64,000 nt of DNA from Diaphorobacter ruginosibacter (GTDB lineage Bacteria > Pseudomonadota > Gammaproteobacteria > Burkholderiales > Burkholderiaceae_C). Each line of letters begins with the position of its first letter. The first letter of the stretch is position 1. The stretch is taken from positions 186,001-250,000 of the forward strand of contig NZ_CP060714.1 in NCBI RefSeq assembly GCF_014395975.1, read 5' to 3'. The translations under genes were made by a program, and so were the position numbers. The notes beneath the pieces are model-generated. The model made no database searches and had not been told where the DNA came from. It was given only the letters and a program-made list of their open reading frames with translations. Shown here piece by piece: positions 35,879 to 44,182 of this stretch.

Positions 35879-36466
35879 TTGAATACGAATGCCCCCCAAC
35901 GCACAGCCGCAGTCACCACAGCGATCGACAACATGAAGGCTGCCGTGGGCGACGCGTTGACACGCCCTCATCTGGACCAGGTGCTGAACGAGCTCGTGGG
36001 CCTGGCGGCGAGGCGCGAGTTCTGGACACAGGCCGACTTTCCCGCGCCGGAGGAGGGCGAGCACCAGGCGCGCTACCTGATCGCCGAGGACCCGGACCAG
36101 AGCTATGCGCTGTACCTGAACGTCATGCGTCCCGGCAAGAAGATCGTTCCGCACAACCACACCACCTGGGCCTGCATCGCTGCCGTGGAAGGCACCGAGC
36201 ACAACCGCGTCTATGAGCGCACCGACGACGGTTCCGTTCCCGGCAAGGGCACGCTCAAGGAGGTGGATCTGGTCGTGGTTGAGCCGGGCCATGGCATCGC
36301 GCTCATGCCCGACGACATCCACTCGGTGGAGATCCGGGGAGAGCAGGTGATCCGCCACCTGCACATGTATGGCCGTGCCCTGGAGACGCTGACGTCGCGC
36401 ACCAGCTACGACCTGCAGGCGGGCACCTGCCAGACCATGGGCATCGGAGTGCAGACCCGACGCTGA
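35879..36466 (+). CDS. Cysteine dioxygenase-type cupin
   Basis: A mononuclear iron dioxygenase-like protein of about 195 residues. Iron ligands are His92-x-His94 (in VPHNHTTWAC) and His148 (in PDDIHSVE), the three-His pattern of thiol dioxygenases. Such enzymes oxidise cysteine, or related thiols such as 3-mercaptopropionate, to sulfinic acids. The TTG at 35879 has GGAG 6 nt upstream and gives the family length; another TTG lies at 35837, and no ATG precedes the conserved region. It heads a set with the rhodanese gene. Confidence 0.78.
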   Translation: MNTNAPQRTAAVTTAIDNMKAAVGDALTRPHLDQVLNELVGLAARREFWTQADFPAPEEGEHQARYLIAEDPDQSYALYLNVMRPGKKIVPHNHTTWACIAAVEGTEHNRVYERTDDGSVPGKGTLKEVDLVVVEPGHGIALMPDDIHSVEIRGEQVIRHLHMYGRALETLTSRTSYDLQAGTCQTMGIGVQTRR

Positions 36467-36563
36467 TCCACCCGCTGATTCCATCCTGAAACGCCGGCTT
36501 CGAGCAGTGCGCCCCCAAGGGCGCGCGGGCGGAGCCTTGTCCGAAATTTTCGAACGCAGTGCA

Positions 36564-38156
36564 ATGACTGAATCCATTTCCCCATCCACGCTGAAGAACT
36601 GGCTGCACGACGGCCGGGAGATCGCCGTCTTTGACGTGCGCGAGCACGGCCAGTACGGCGAATCGCATCTTTTCTACGCCACGCCGCTTCCCTTCAGCCG
36701 CCTTGAAGTGGATGTGCTTCGCCTCGTGCCGCGCAAGCAGGTGCGCGTGGTGGTCTACGACGGCGGCGACGACGGAACCGCGGGCGTGGCACAACGCGCA
36801 GCGGCGGCGCTCGAGGCGCTGGGCTATACCGATGTGTACGTGCTCGAAGGCGGGACCGCGGCATGGCGCAAGGCCGGCTATGTCCTGTTCGCCGGCGTGA
36901 ACCTGCCATCCAAGACATTTGGCGAACTGGTGGAGCATGCCTACGGCACGCCGCGCATCACCGCGAAGGAACTGGCCGCGAAGCAGGCATCCGGCGAGCC
37001 GCTGGTGGTGCTGGACGGTCGCCCGATCTCCGAGTTCCACAAGATGAGCATTCCGGGCGCCATCTGCTGCCCCAATGGCGAACTGGCCTATCGCATTGAT
37101 CGCCTGGTGCCTGACGCGAGCACGCCCATCGTCATCAACTGCGCGGGGCGCACGCGTTCGATCCTGGGCGCGCAGACGCTGATCAACCTGGGCATTCCCA
37201 ACCCCGTCTATGCGCTCGAAAACGGCACGCAGGGCTGGTACCTGGTCGACCTGCCGCTCGACCACGGCAAGACCCGTCACTACGCGCCGGACTCCGGAAG
37301 CGATGCACTCAAGCCCTCTGCCGCCCGGCTGGCCGAGCGCTTCCAGGTGCCCTTTGTTGACGCGGCGACAGTGAAGCAGTGGGAGCAGGACACGTCGCGT
37401 ACCCTGTTCCTGTGCGATGTGCGGACACCCGAAGAGTTCAAGGCCCGCACGCTGCCCGGCGCGCAGCTCACCCCGGGTGGCCAGCTGATGCAGGCGGCCG
37501 ACCAGTACGTGGGCGTGCGCAACGCGCGGCTGGTGCTCTTTGACAGCGACAACGTGCGCGCTGCCGTGGTGGCGAGCTGGTTGCGCCAGATGGGGCACGA
37601 CGCGAACGTGCTGATCGGCGGCCTGGACAGCGGCCTGGATCTCGCGCCAGCGCAGACACCGCGTGCGCCTTCGCTGCCGGAAATTTCAGCGGAAGAACTC
37701 CGTCAACGCCTGCTTCGCAACGAAGCCGTCGTGGTCGACCTGCGCGCGAGCATGAAGTACCGCGCTGGGCATGTCCCCGGTGCGATCTGGTCGATCCGCC
37801 CCCGGCTGGTGCAGGACCTGCAGGGCGAGACACGCTCCATCGTGCTGGTTGCCGATGAGCCCGCCGTGGCGCAATGGGCGTCGAGGGAGTTGGGCACAAG
37901 CGCTGCCTTGCTGGCCGGCGGCATGGAGGCCTGGGTGGCATCCGGCCAGCCGCAGGAAAGCTCCGCCCACGTTCCACCCGATGCCAGCTGCATCGACTAC
38001 CTGTTCTTCGTGCACGACCGCCATGACGGCAACAAGGAGGCCGCGCGCCAGTACCTGGCATGGGAAACCGGGCTCGTGCAGCAACTCGATGCCCGGGAGC
38101 TCGCCGAGTTCCACCTGCCGCACGCCACGGGCGAGGCAGAGGTTTCACCCGGCTGA
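36564..38156 (+). CDS. Four-domain rhodanese-like protein with a single catalytic Cys
   Basis: A 530-residue protein with four tandem rhodanese folds at about 5-108, 132-235, 275-375 and 385-480, plus a C-terminal tail. Only the second domain has the active-site cysteine (Cys193, in INCAGRTRS). The matching loops of the others read VYDGGDD, LFDSDN and VADEP. It may move sulfane sulfur released by the neighbouring desulfhydrase or thiol dioxygenase products. It is cytoplasmic (no signal). The frame is open upstream, but ATG 36564 starts the first domain correctly. Confidence 0.88.
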   Translation: MTESISPSTLKNWLHDGREIAVFDVREHGQYGESHLFYATPLPFSRLEVDVLRLVPRKQVRVVVYDGGDDGTAGVAQRAAAALEALGYTDVYVLEGGTAAWRKAGYVLFAGVNLPSKTFGELVEHAYGTPRITAKELAAKQASGEPLVVLDGRPISEFHKMSIPGAICCPNGELAYRIDRLVPDASTPIVINCAGRTRSILGAQTLINLGIPNPVYALENGTQGWYLVDLPLDHGKTRHYAPDSGSDALKPSAARLAERFQVPFVDAATVKQWEQDTSRTLFLCDVRTPEEFKARTLPGAQLTPGGQLMQAADQYVGVRNARLVLFDSDNVRAAVVASWLRQMGHDANVLIGGLDSGLDLAPAQTPRAPSLPEISAEELRQRLLRNEAVVVDLRASMKYRAGHVPGAIWSIRPRLVQDLQGETRSIVLVADEPAVAQWASRELGTSAALLAGGMEAWVASGQPQESSAHVPPDASCIDYLFFVHDRHDGNKEAARQYLAWETGLVQQLDARELAEFHLPHATGEAEVSPG

Positions 38157-38206
38157 TACCCCACTACCGCCTCGCCGCTTTCAGATATCAATACAAGGAG
38201 ACAAAC

Positions 38207-39193
38207 ATGCGTGCCATCCGTTCGATCAGCGTGACTTTGATGGCGGCCGTCGTAGCGACCGCCGCCTGGGCCGAGCCACTCGCCAAGGTGAATGGCTTTC
38301 CATCGCAACCCCTGCGCTTCATCTCGCCGTTTCCCGCAGGCGGCGGCAACGATGCAACGACGCGCTGGGTCACGACCAAGCTGCCGGAGGCGACAGGCCA
38401 GGCGGCCATCGTGGACAACCGCGGCGGAGCCGGTGGAAACATTGGCGCCAAGGCGGTGAGCGAGGCCAAGCCCGACGGCTATACCCTGCTCACCGGACAG
38501 GTCTCGCTCATGGCGGTGAACCCGACGCTGTACAGCGCACCGGGATTCGATCCGCTGAAGAACTTCATCCCGATCACGCAGGTGAATGCAGCGCCCCTGG
38601 CGATCGTGGTGGCGGCATCTTCGCCGTTCAAGAGCTTCGCCGATCTGGCCGCGCAGTCGAAGGCCACGCCCGACAAGGTCATCTTCGCCACGCCGGGCAA
38701 CGGTACGCTGTCGCATCTGGTGGGCGTCGTGCTGTCCAAGGAAAAGGGCGTTCCGATGACGCACGTGCCCTACAAGGGCGCGGGCCCGGCCATCAACGAT
38801 CTGATGGGCCGGCAGGTGGACGTGCTCATCACCTCGACATCGTCGGTCGCGGGAATGATCCACAGCGGCCAGTTGCGGGCGCTGGCCGTGACAAGTCCCC
38901 GGCGCACGGGCGTGTTCAGCAAGGTGCCGACGCTGGAGGAAATGGGCATGCCCAACACCACGTTCGAGGACTGGTACGGCTTCTTTGCTCCCGCCGGCAC
39001 ACCGCCCGAGCGCGTGGCCTATCTGAACGAATCCATCGTGCGTACCCTGAAGACGCCGGAAGTCACCAAGCTCGTCGTTGACGGAGGCAGCCAGGTGGTG
39101 GCCAATACGTCGGCGGAATTCACCGAGCAGCTCAAGCAGGACATCAAGCGCTGGAGCGACGTCGTGAAGCTGTCGGGCGCCAAGCTCGATTGA
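38207..39193 (+). CDS. Bug-type periplasmic substrate-binding protein
   Basis: A 328-residue Bug/TctC receptor. Signal peptide MRAIRSISVTLMAAVVATAAWA, then LRFISPFPAGGGNDATTRWV, VDNRGGAGGNIGAKAVSEAKPDGYTLL and THVPYKGAGPAINDLMGRQVDVLI. ACAAGGAGAC precedes the ATG. Positioned between rhodanese and the beta-lyase-like gene, so its ligand is probably a sulfur-containing acid (inference). Confidence 0.92.
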   Translation: MRAIRSISVTLMAAVVATAAWAEPLAKVNGFPSQPLRFISPFPAGGGNDATTRWVTTKLPEATGQAAIVDNRGGAGGNIGAKAVSEAKPDGYTLLTGQVSLMAVNPTLYSAPGFDPLKNFIPITQVNAAPLAIVVAASSPFKSFADLAAQSKATPDKVIFATPGNGTLSHLVGVVLSKEKGVPMTHVPYKGAGPAINDLMGRQVDVLITSTSSVAGMIHSGQLRALAVTSPRRTGVFSKVPTLEEMGMPNTTFEDWYGFFAPAGTPPERVAYLNESIVRTLKTPEVTKLVVDGGSQVVANTSAEFTEQLKQDIKRWSDVVKLSGAKLD

Positions 39194-39257
39194 TGTTGCG
39201 GGTGGCTGCGGCATCGGAGAACGACATGCATGCAGCCACCGGCAGGAAAGAGAGATC

Positions 39258-40463
39258 ATGAAACAAGAGAACGACAAGCCGATCGCCACCGCGTTGCCCA
39301 CGCGGCTGTCGCACATGGGCAAGTCGCCCGCATTCGCGGGCGGCTCCGCGGTCAATCCTCCCATCGTGCGTGCCAGCACCGTGGTGTTCGACGACACGGC
39401 GCACCAGCGCGACATGCGTGCGCGGCGGGGCAAGGAGCGCATCTTCAGCTACGGTGCGCGCGGCACGCCCACCAGCTTTGCGCTGGAGGATGCGGTGAGC
39501 GAGCTGGAGGGCGCGTATCGCACGCGCCTGCTTCCCACGGGGCTCGCGGCCATCGGAATGACGCTGCTCAGCTACCTCAAGCCCGGCGACCACGTGCTGC
39601 TGTCGGACAGCGCCTATCAGCCGGTGCGCCACATCACCGAACAGTTTCTGCGCCCCTATGGCATCGAATTCAGCTTCTTCGCCGCCGACGGCAGCGATGC
39701 CGAGGCCAGGATGCAGCCCAACACCCGCATGGTCTACGCGGAGTGCCCCGGCTCGCTCGTCTACGAGATGTGCGACCTGCCCGCACTTTGTGCGATGGCG
39801 CACGCGCGTGGTGCGATGGTGGCGGTCGACAACACCTGGGGCTCCGGCGTGCAGTACCGGCCGCTCGCACTGGGGGCGGACGTATCGGTGATGGCCGCCA
39901 CCAAGTATCTCTCCGGGCACTCGGACGTGATGATGGGAACCGTGGCCACGACCGAGGCGATGTGGGAGCCGCTCGCGGAGCGCTGCGATGCCTTCGGCAT
40001 GACCGTGAGCCCCGACGATGCATGGCTGGTGCTGCGTGGCCTGCGCACGCTGTCCGCACGGCTCAAGGTGCATGAACAGCACGCGCTCGAGGTGGCCGAA
40101 TGGCTGGGAAAGCAACCGTCGGTGCGCACGGTGTTCTGCCCCGCATTGCCCACGCACCCCGGCTACCACATCTGGCTGCGCGACTGCGATGGCACCAACG
40201 GCCTGGTCTCCTTCGAGCTGCCGGTGAATACGCCGGCAGACAAGGTGGACCTGCTGATCGATTCGTTGCAGCTGTTCGGACTGGGTGCCTCATGGGGCGG
40301 TTATGAAAGCCTGGTGACGCCCGCCGCGATGACGCAGGCGCGCAGCGTGACGGATTGGAGCGCGCGCGGCCCCGTGATTCGCCTGCATATCGGGCTGGAA
40401 GACCCGAACGATCTCATCGCCGATCTCGCGCAGGCCTTTGCTGGCGCGCAACTTGCTGAATGA
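39258..40463 (+). CDS. Cystathionine beta-lyase-like PLP enzyme
   Basis: A fold-type I Cys/Met-metabolism PLP protein of 401 residues. The PLP lysine is in MAATKYLSGHSDV (near residue 216). Also YGARGTPTSFALEDAVSELEGA, LPTGLAAIGMTLLSYLKPGDHVLLSDSAY and VDNTWGSGVQYRPLALGADVS. The pattern fits MetC-type C-S beta-lyases, which cleave cystathionine or other cysteine S-conjugates to a thiol, pyruvate and ammonia. Flanked by two Bug genes, suggesting a catabolic rather than methionine-biosynthetic role. Confidence 0.88.
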   Translation: MKQENDKPIATALPTRLSHMGKSPAFAGGSAVNPPIVRASTVVFDDTAHQRDMRARRGKERIFSYGARGTPTSFALEDAVSELEGAYRTRLLPTGLAAIGMTLLSYLKPGDHVLLSDSAYQPVRHITEQFLRPYGIEFSFFAADGSDAEARMQPNTRMVYAECPGSLVYEMCDLPALCAMAHARGAMVAVDNTWGSGVQYRPLALGADVSVMAATKYLSGHSDVMMGTVATTEAMWEPLAERCDAFGMTVSPDDAWLVLRGLRTLSARLKVHEQHALEVAEWLGKQPSVRTVFCPALPTHPGYHIWLRDCDGTNGLVSFELPVNTPADKVDLLIDSLQLFGLGASWGGYESLVTPAAMTQARSVTDWSARGPVIRLHIGLEDPNDLIADLAQAFAGAQLAE

Positions 40464-40529
40464 TCCGGGGAGCGTGTTCGCTCCTCGCATCCATCCTTTC
40501 TTCATTCCATACTGGCAGCGGGGTAACTC

Positions 40530-41507
40530 ATGTTGAAGCTTTCCATCAAGACCATTCTGTTGAGCGCAAGCGTGCTGGGCGCGGGCGTCATGCAGGCCGC
40601 TCAGGCGGCCTATCCCGAGCGGCCGATCACCATCACGGTGCCATTTCCTGCGGGCGGTGGCGTCGACGTGGTCGGTCGCCTGTATGCCCAGGACATCACG
40701 CAGAACGGCGGTGCCAACATCATCATCGACAACAAGGCCGGCTCGGGCGGCATCATCGGGGTGGGCGCGGTGGCGCGTGCCAAGCCCGACGGCTACCAGT
40801 TCGTGATGGGCAGTCCCGGCAACATCAGCATTGCGCCAAGCGCCTACAAGTCGCTTGCGTACAACCCGTCCAAGGACCTGAAGCCCGTGGCGATGGGCGT
40901 CCAGATGCCGCTGCTGCTGGTGACGCGTCCCGACGCGCCTTTCCATTCGGTGGCGGAACTGGTGCGCTACGGCAAGGAGCACCCCGGCGACCTGACCTAT
41001 GGCTCCGGCGGAACGGGAACCTCCCAGCATCTCTCCGGTGCCATGTTCGCGCAGAAGGCGGCCATCGACGCGCGGCACATTCCCTACAAGGGGTCTTCGC
41101 CAGCGCTCACCGACCTGATGGGCGGCCGCGTCGACATCGCATTCCTCGACACCTCCGTCATCCCCAACGTGAAGGCCGGAAAGATCAAGCTGCTGGCGGT
41201 CACCAGCGCCAAGCGCTCCTCGCTTCTCCCTGACACGCCCACCATCGCCGAGGCGGGCGTTCCCGGTTACGAGGCGCTCAACTGGTATGGATTCTTCGCG
41301 CCCGCCGATACGCCGGCGGAAGCGGTGAACTGGCTCTACGGCAAGCTGAAGGCGGCCCAGGCCAACCCGGCCCTGGCCGAGAAGTTCAAGACGCAGATGG
41401 TGGAGGTTCCTCCCGCCATGGACAGCGCCGCGTTCGGCAAGTTCGTGGAAGAGGACACCGCCAAGTGGACACAGCTCATCAAGTCGATGAACCTGAAACT
41501 CGACTGA
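40530..41507 (+). CDS. Bug-type periplasmic substrate-binding protein
   Basis: A 325-residue Bug/TctC receptor. Signal peptide ending near MQAAQAA, then PITITVPFPAGGGVDVVGRLYA, IDNKAGSGGIIGVGAVARAKPDGYQFV and RHIPYKGSSPALTDLMGGRVDIAF. Followed 18 bp later by the deacylase gene, with which it is probably cotranscribed. Fourth Bug protein in 14 kb. Confidence 0.92.
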   Translation: MLKLSIKTILLSASVLGAGVMQAAQAAYPERPITITVPFPAGGGVDVVGRLYAQDITQNGGANIIIDNKAGSGGIIGVGAVARAKPDGYQFVMGSPGNISIAPSAYKSLAYNPSKDLKPVAMGVQMPLLLVTRPDAPFHSVAELVRYGKEHPGDLTYGSGGTGTSQHLSGAMFAQKAAIDARHIPYKGSSPALTDLMGGRVDIAFLDTSVIPNVKAGKIKLLAVTSAKRSSLLPDTPTIAEAGVPGYEALNWYGFFAPADTPAEAVNWLYGKLKAAQANPALAEKFKTQMVEVPPAMDSAAFGKFVEEDTAKWTQLIKSMNLKLD

Positions 41508-41525
41508 TTGCAGGAAGGCACTGAC

Positions 41526-42539
41526 ATGGGAATCATCAAGGACTTTCTCTCCGACCCGTCCGCGCCGGCCATCGGCCAGGGCGACATCCCGGTGGGCAGC
41601 ATGTCTTCCGGCATGCAGATCTCGCTGCCTTACCTGGCGATTCGCGGCGCCAAGCCGGGCAAGACGCTGTGGCTGCACGGCCAGGTGCATGGCGATGAAA
41701 TCAACGGCATGCTGGCGGCCCTGCGCTTCGCGCGCAGCCTCGATCCGTCGGCCATGACCGGCAACGTGGTCGTCACGCCGACCGGAAATCCCCATGCGCT
41801 CGACATCCGCCGCAAGCGCAATCCGTATGACGACCTCGATCTCGACCAGACCTATCCGGGCAATGCCCACGGCCTGATATCGGAGCGGCTGGCCCATGCG
41901 CTGATGCAGGAGATCCAGGGCACGGCAGACCTTCTGGTCAATCTGCACACGATGAATGCACTGTTCGATTCGCGTGTCTATGCGGTCTACAAGGTACACC
42001 CCGACAGCCCGCTGCCAGAAGCGCAGATGCTGCGCCTGATCAGCCTGTTCGAGCCTAACGTGGCCTGTCGCATGGATGTGGGCGGCAAGGGCGAGCTGCC
42101 CGGCAACATCGCGGGGGCGCTGGACTACCAATGCCTTGCATTGGGCATTCCCGCCTTCATGCTGGAACTGGGCGGCGGCAGCCGCTATGAAGCGCACAAC
42201 GTGGCGCAGGCCGAGAAGGGCTTTGCACGGCTTGCGGCGCAACTGGGAATACTGCCCGCGCAAGCGGGCGACACGCCGCCGCCGAGCGTGCGCCGCGTGA
42301 CCAAGCGCGGCTGGCTCACGTTCGCAAAAGGAGGGCTGTTCGTTCCCGAGGTGGAGGCGGGGTCCACGCTGGCTGCATCGACGGTATTGGGCCATTCCAT
42401 CGATCTGTACGGCAATCCGCAGGAGACGATGCAACTGGCGCACGACGGCATCATCATTGGCCTGCGACGTGACCCGGTAGTGCATACCGGCGAGCGGGCG
42501 GCCTTTGTCGCGCAGCAATGGGATGAAGTGGTGTTCTGA
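41526..42539 (+). CDS. Succinylglutamate desuccinylase/aspartoacylase family deacylase
   Basis: A zinc carboxypeptidase-like amidohydrolase of 337 residues. Zinc ligands are His55 and Glu58 (HGQVHGDE) and a histidine in LLVNLHTMNA (about residue 145). A C-terminal beta-barrel segment (WLTFAKGGLFVPEVEAG) is typical of the AstE/AspA group. These enzymes remove acyl groups from N-acyl amino acids. In this setting it could free an amino acid from an imported N-acyl compound (inference). Confidence 0.86.
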   Translation: MGIIKDFLSDPSAPAIGQGDIPVGSMSSGMQISLPYLAIRGAKPGKTLWLHGQVHGDEINGMLAALRFARSLDPSAMTGNVVVTPTGNPHALDIRRKRNPYDDLDLDQTYPGNAHGLISERLAHALMQEIQGTADLLVNLHTMNALFDSRVYAVYKVHPDSPLPEAQMLRLISLFEPNVACRMDVGGKGELPGNIAGALDYQCLALGIPAFMLELGGGSRYEAHNVAQAEKGFARLAAQLGILPAQAGDTPPPSVRRVTKRGWLTFAKGGLFVPEVEAGSTLAASTVLGHSIDLYGNPQETMQLAHDGIIIGLRRDPVVHTGERAAFVAQQWDEVVF

Positions 42540-42560
42540 GGTTCGCCAGAGGCACACGGG

Positions 42561-42584
42561 AAAAGCGGGCATGCCCGCTTTTTT
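42561..42584 (+). terminator. Rho-independent terminator
   Basis: AAAGCGGGC-AT-GCCCGCTTT followed by T-run, 20 bp after the deacylase stop. It closes the sulfur cluster transcript. Confidence 0.88.
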
Positions 42585-42661
42585 CGCGGAATACCGGGGA
42601 GGATAGGTTTGCGTGGCGAATGAACGGGTGGCGCTTGCGGTGAAAGTCTTCGTGTGGAGGT

Positions 42662-42752
42662 GCTGATATGGCCCCTCATACTTTGTTGCAAAGGCTTGCC
42701 GTACATGAGTACTGTCTTCGCCTTTGCGTCGCGTCTGAGGGGCCATCTCAGC
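42662..42752. repeat. Long imperfect hairpin / inverted repeat, 91 bp
   Basis: The outer arms 42662-42681 (GCTGATATGGCCCCTCATAC) and 42733-42752 (GTCTGAGGGGCCATCTCAGC) match at 18 of 20 positions as inverted repeats. Further in, GCAAAGGC and GCCTTTGC form a second perfect 8-bp arm, and the apex contains GTAC-ATGA-GTAC. The whole can fold as one long stem. No coding region is convincing here. It could be a miniature inverted-repeat element, a structured RNA, or a second terminator-like structure; there is no U-tract and no visible target duplication. The remaining gap (42585-42969) shows nothing else I can name. Confidence 0.6.
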
Positions 42753-42969
42753 ATTGGGGTGGACAGTTCAAGGCGGGCGCGCGCTGCTCGGGCTGTCGTT
42801 TGGAAAGCCTCGTGCCCACTCCGACAAGGCGTGATGGACCTTTTTCTTTTTGAGCCAGGTTTGCGAACTTCGTCATCGTGGCCGACAATCCGGCTGGATC
42901 GGAAATTGCAGGTGCGAAAAGCGCACGGGCAAGTTCTCCTTCTAAGCATGATGAAGCGCGGAGGTCGAC

Positions 42970-43626
42970 ATGAGGAAAGCCGTTTCCAGATTTCAGTTGA
43001 TCGCAGCCGTCAGCGGCATGTGTGCTGTCTCGCTGGCATGCGCAGCTGATCCAGGGGAGGTTTCGAAGGCCCACATAACGGCAGGTACTGTAGGCTATCG
43101 AACGATCGAGGAGGCCATGGAGAAAGCGGGACTGCTCAAGTATCTGACTCCGGAAAACGATCAGGTGCGTTCCAAGGCGGGGGACAATACGCCAGCCCTG
43201 ATCGAGGAGCTGGGCGAACACTATGCGGGCACGTGGATCGAGTATGACGAACACAATTCCGCGCATCAGATGGTTGCCGTTGCTGCTGATGTGGTACACA
43301 GCAAGACCCTCCAGGACGATCCCACGATAGGAGTGCTTCGCGTGAGATACAGCTTGAAAGAAATGATGGCTGTATATGAGCGGCTGTTGTATGAATACAT
43401 GGTGGATTCACCTGCGCCGGTCCGCGTCACCTCCGCTTCGGTGACGTACCAGAAAAACATGATCGCTGTGCGTGTCAATCCTGGCGATGTCGACAAGGCG
43501 AGAGTCATGTTGACGAAGGCAGGGTTTGATATGGACATGTTCTATTTCCAGGAGGCGAGGGCGCCCGTTGCCCTAGCAGGTCCTGTCTATAGAGAAGAGC
43601 CTTCCTCTCTCGACGGTAAGCGTTGA
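42970..43626 (+). CDS. Secreted protein of unknown function
   Basis: A 218-residue protein with a signal peptide (MRKAVSRFQLIAAVSGMCAVSLACA, cleavage near AADPG). GGAGGT 4 nt before the ATG is a strong ribosome site. I do not recognise a domain with certainty. The segment HYAGTWIEYDEHNSAHQMVAV followed by LRVRYSLKEMMAVYERLL resembles prodomain-like modules found in secreted S1 peptidases, but no protease domain is attached. Its codon and base composition is less GC-biased than the neighbours, and it is isolated between non-coding gaps, which suggests later acquisition. Confidence 0.72.
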   Translation: MRKAVSRFQLIAAVSGMCAVSLACAADPGEVSKAHITAGTVGYRTIEEAMEKAGLLKYLTPENDQVRSKAGDNTPALIEELGEHYAGTWIEYDEHNSAHQMVAVAADVVHSKTLQDDPTIGVLRVRYSLKEMMAVYERLLYEYMVDSPAPVRVTSASVTYQKNMIAVRVNPGDVDKARVMLTKAGFDMDMFYFQEARAPVALAGPVYREEPSSLDGKR

Positions 43627-44182
43627 GAGACGCACGGTCCTCGCTGCATCACTGATCGAGCCGGCCGGGCACCCTGAGCGGCCACATCAAGAAGCTGCTT
43701 CGCGATTCGGCCGGAGTATCGCGAGCTTCAGCGATACAGGCCAATATCATCGAAAGTGCGCTCGCGAGTTCCCACTTCGCATTGCCGCTCCCGGCAAGAC
43801 AAGCCACATTCCTTGCAACGCCGTGCGTGGTGATCGGCTCGGCTGAATCAAGTTCGGCTTCGCTGCCCGTTGTCATTTCATCGCAGTTCCCCTTCGGAGC
43901 CCAACGTCATCTTCTGACAAGGCGCTTTCCCTGCAGGTACTGCGTCACCCGTCAGTCAGGCGCCCGCGTCCCAGCAGGGATCGGTAGAAACCATGAGTGG
44001 TGCAAAATTTTCCAATGAGATAATTTTCGTATTGGATAAATTTGACTGGCAGTAGCGATGTCCGATGGTGTGGCGGCGCAAGCCGTGGCCCGTGAGCGCG
44101 GGTTCCTGAAAGGTGTTTCGGTCGCTGACGTCAATGTGAACCCACCCCTTTCTCCTTGAAATCTCAGAAGGTCTTGAACGCC
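43627..44182. other. Intergenic region before the mlr-like operon
   Basis: 556 bp without a convincing gene (short frames on both strands lack family features and ribosome sites). Towards the right end it becomes AT-rich and holds the dyad at 44011-44036, so it probably carries the promoter of the left operon. Confidence 0.6.
44011..44036. promoter_or_regulatory. Candidate operator of the left mlr-like operon
   Basis: TCCAAT-N14-ATTGGA, an AT-rich dyad (about 20 of 26 positions symmetric) about 150 bp before the first gene. Its right half, CGTATTGG (44028-44035), recurs in the upstream region of the TonB-dependent receptor at 63490-63497, hinting at common control of the two operons. Confidence 0.4.

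Noticed and set aside
42654..43049. Short plus-strand frame spanning the hairpin and the start of the secreted-protein gene
   Set aside because: It overlaps the better-supported gene at 42970 in another frame, contains the hairpin, and has no conserved features.
43649..43876. Small minus-strand frame before the mlr-like operon
   Set aside because: 75 codons, no ribosome site, no family resemblance.
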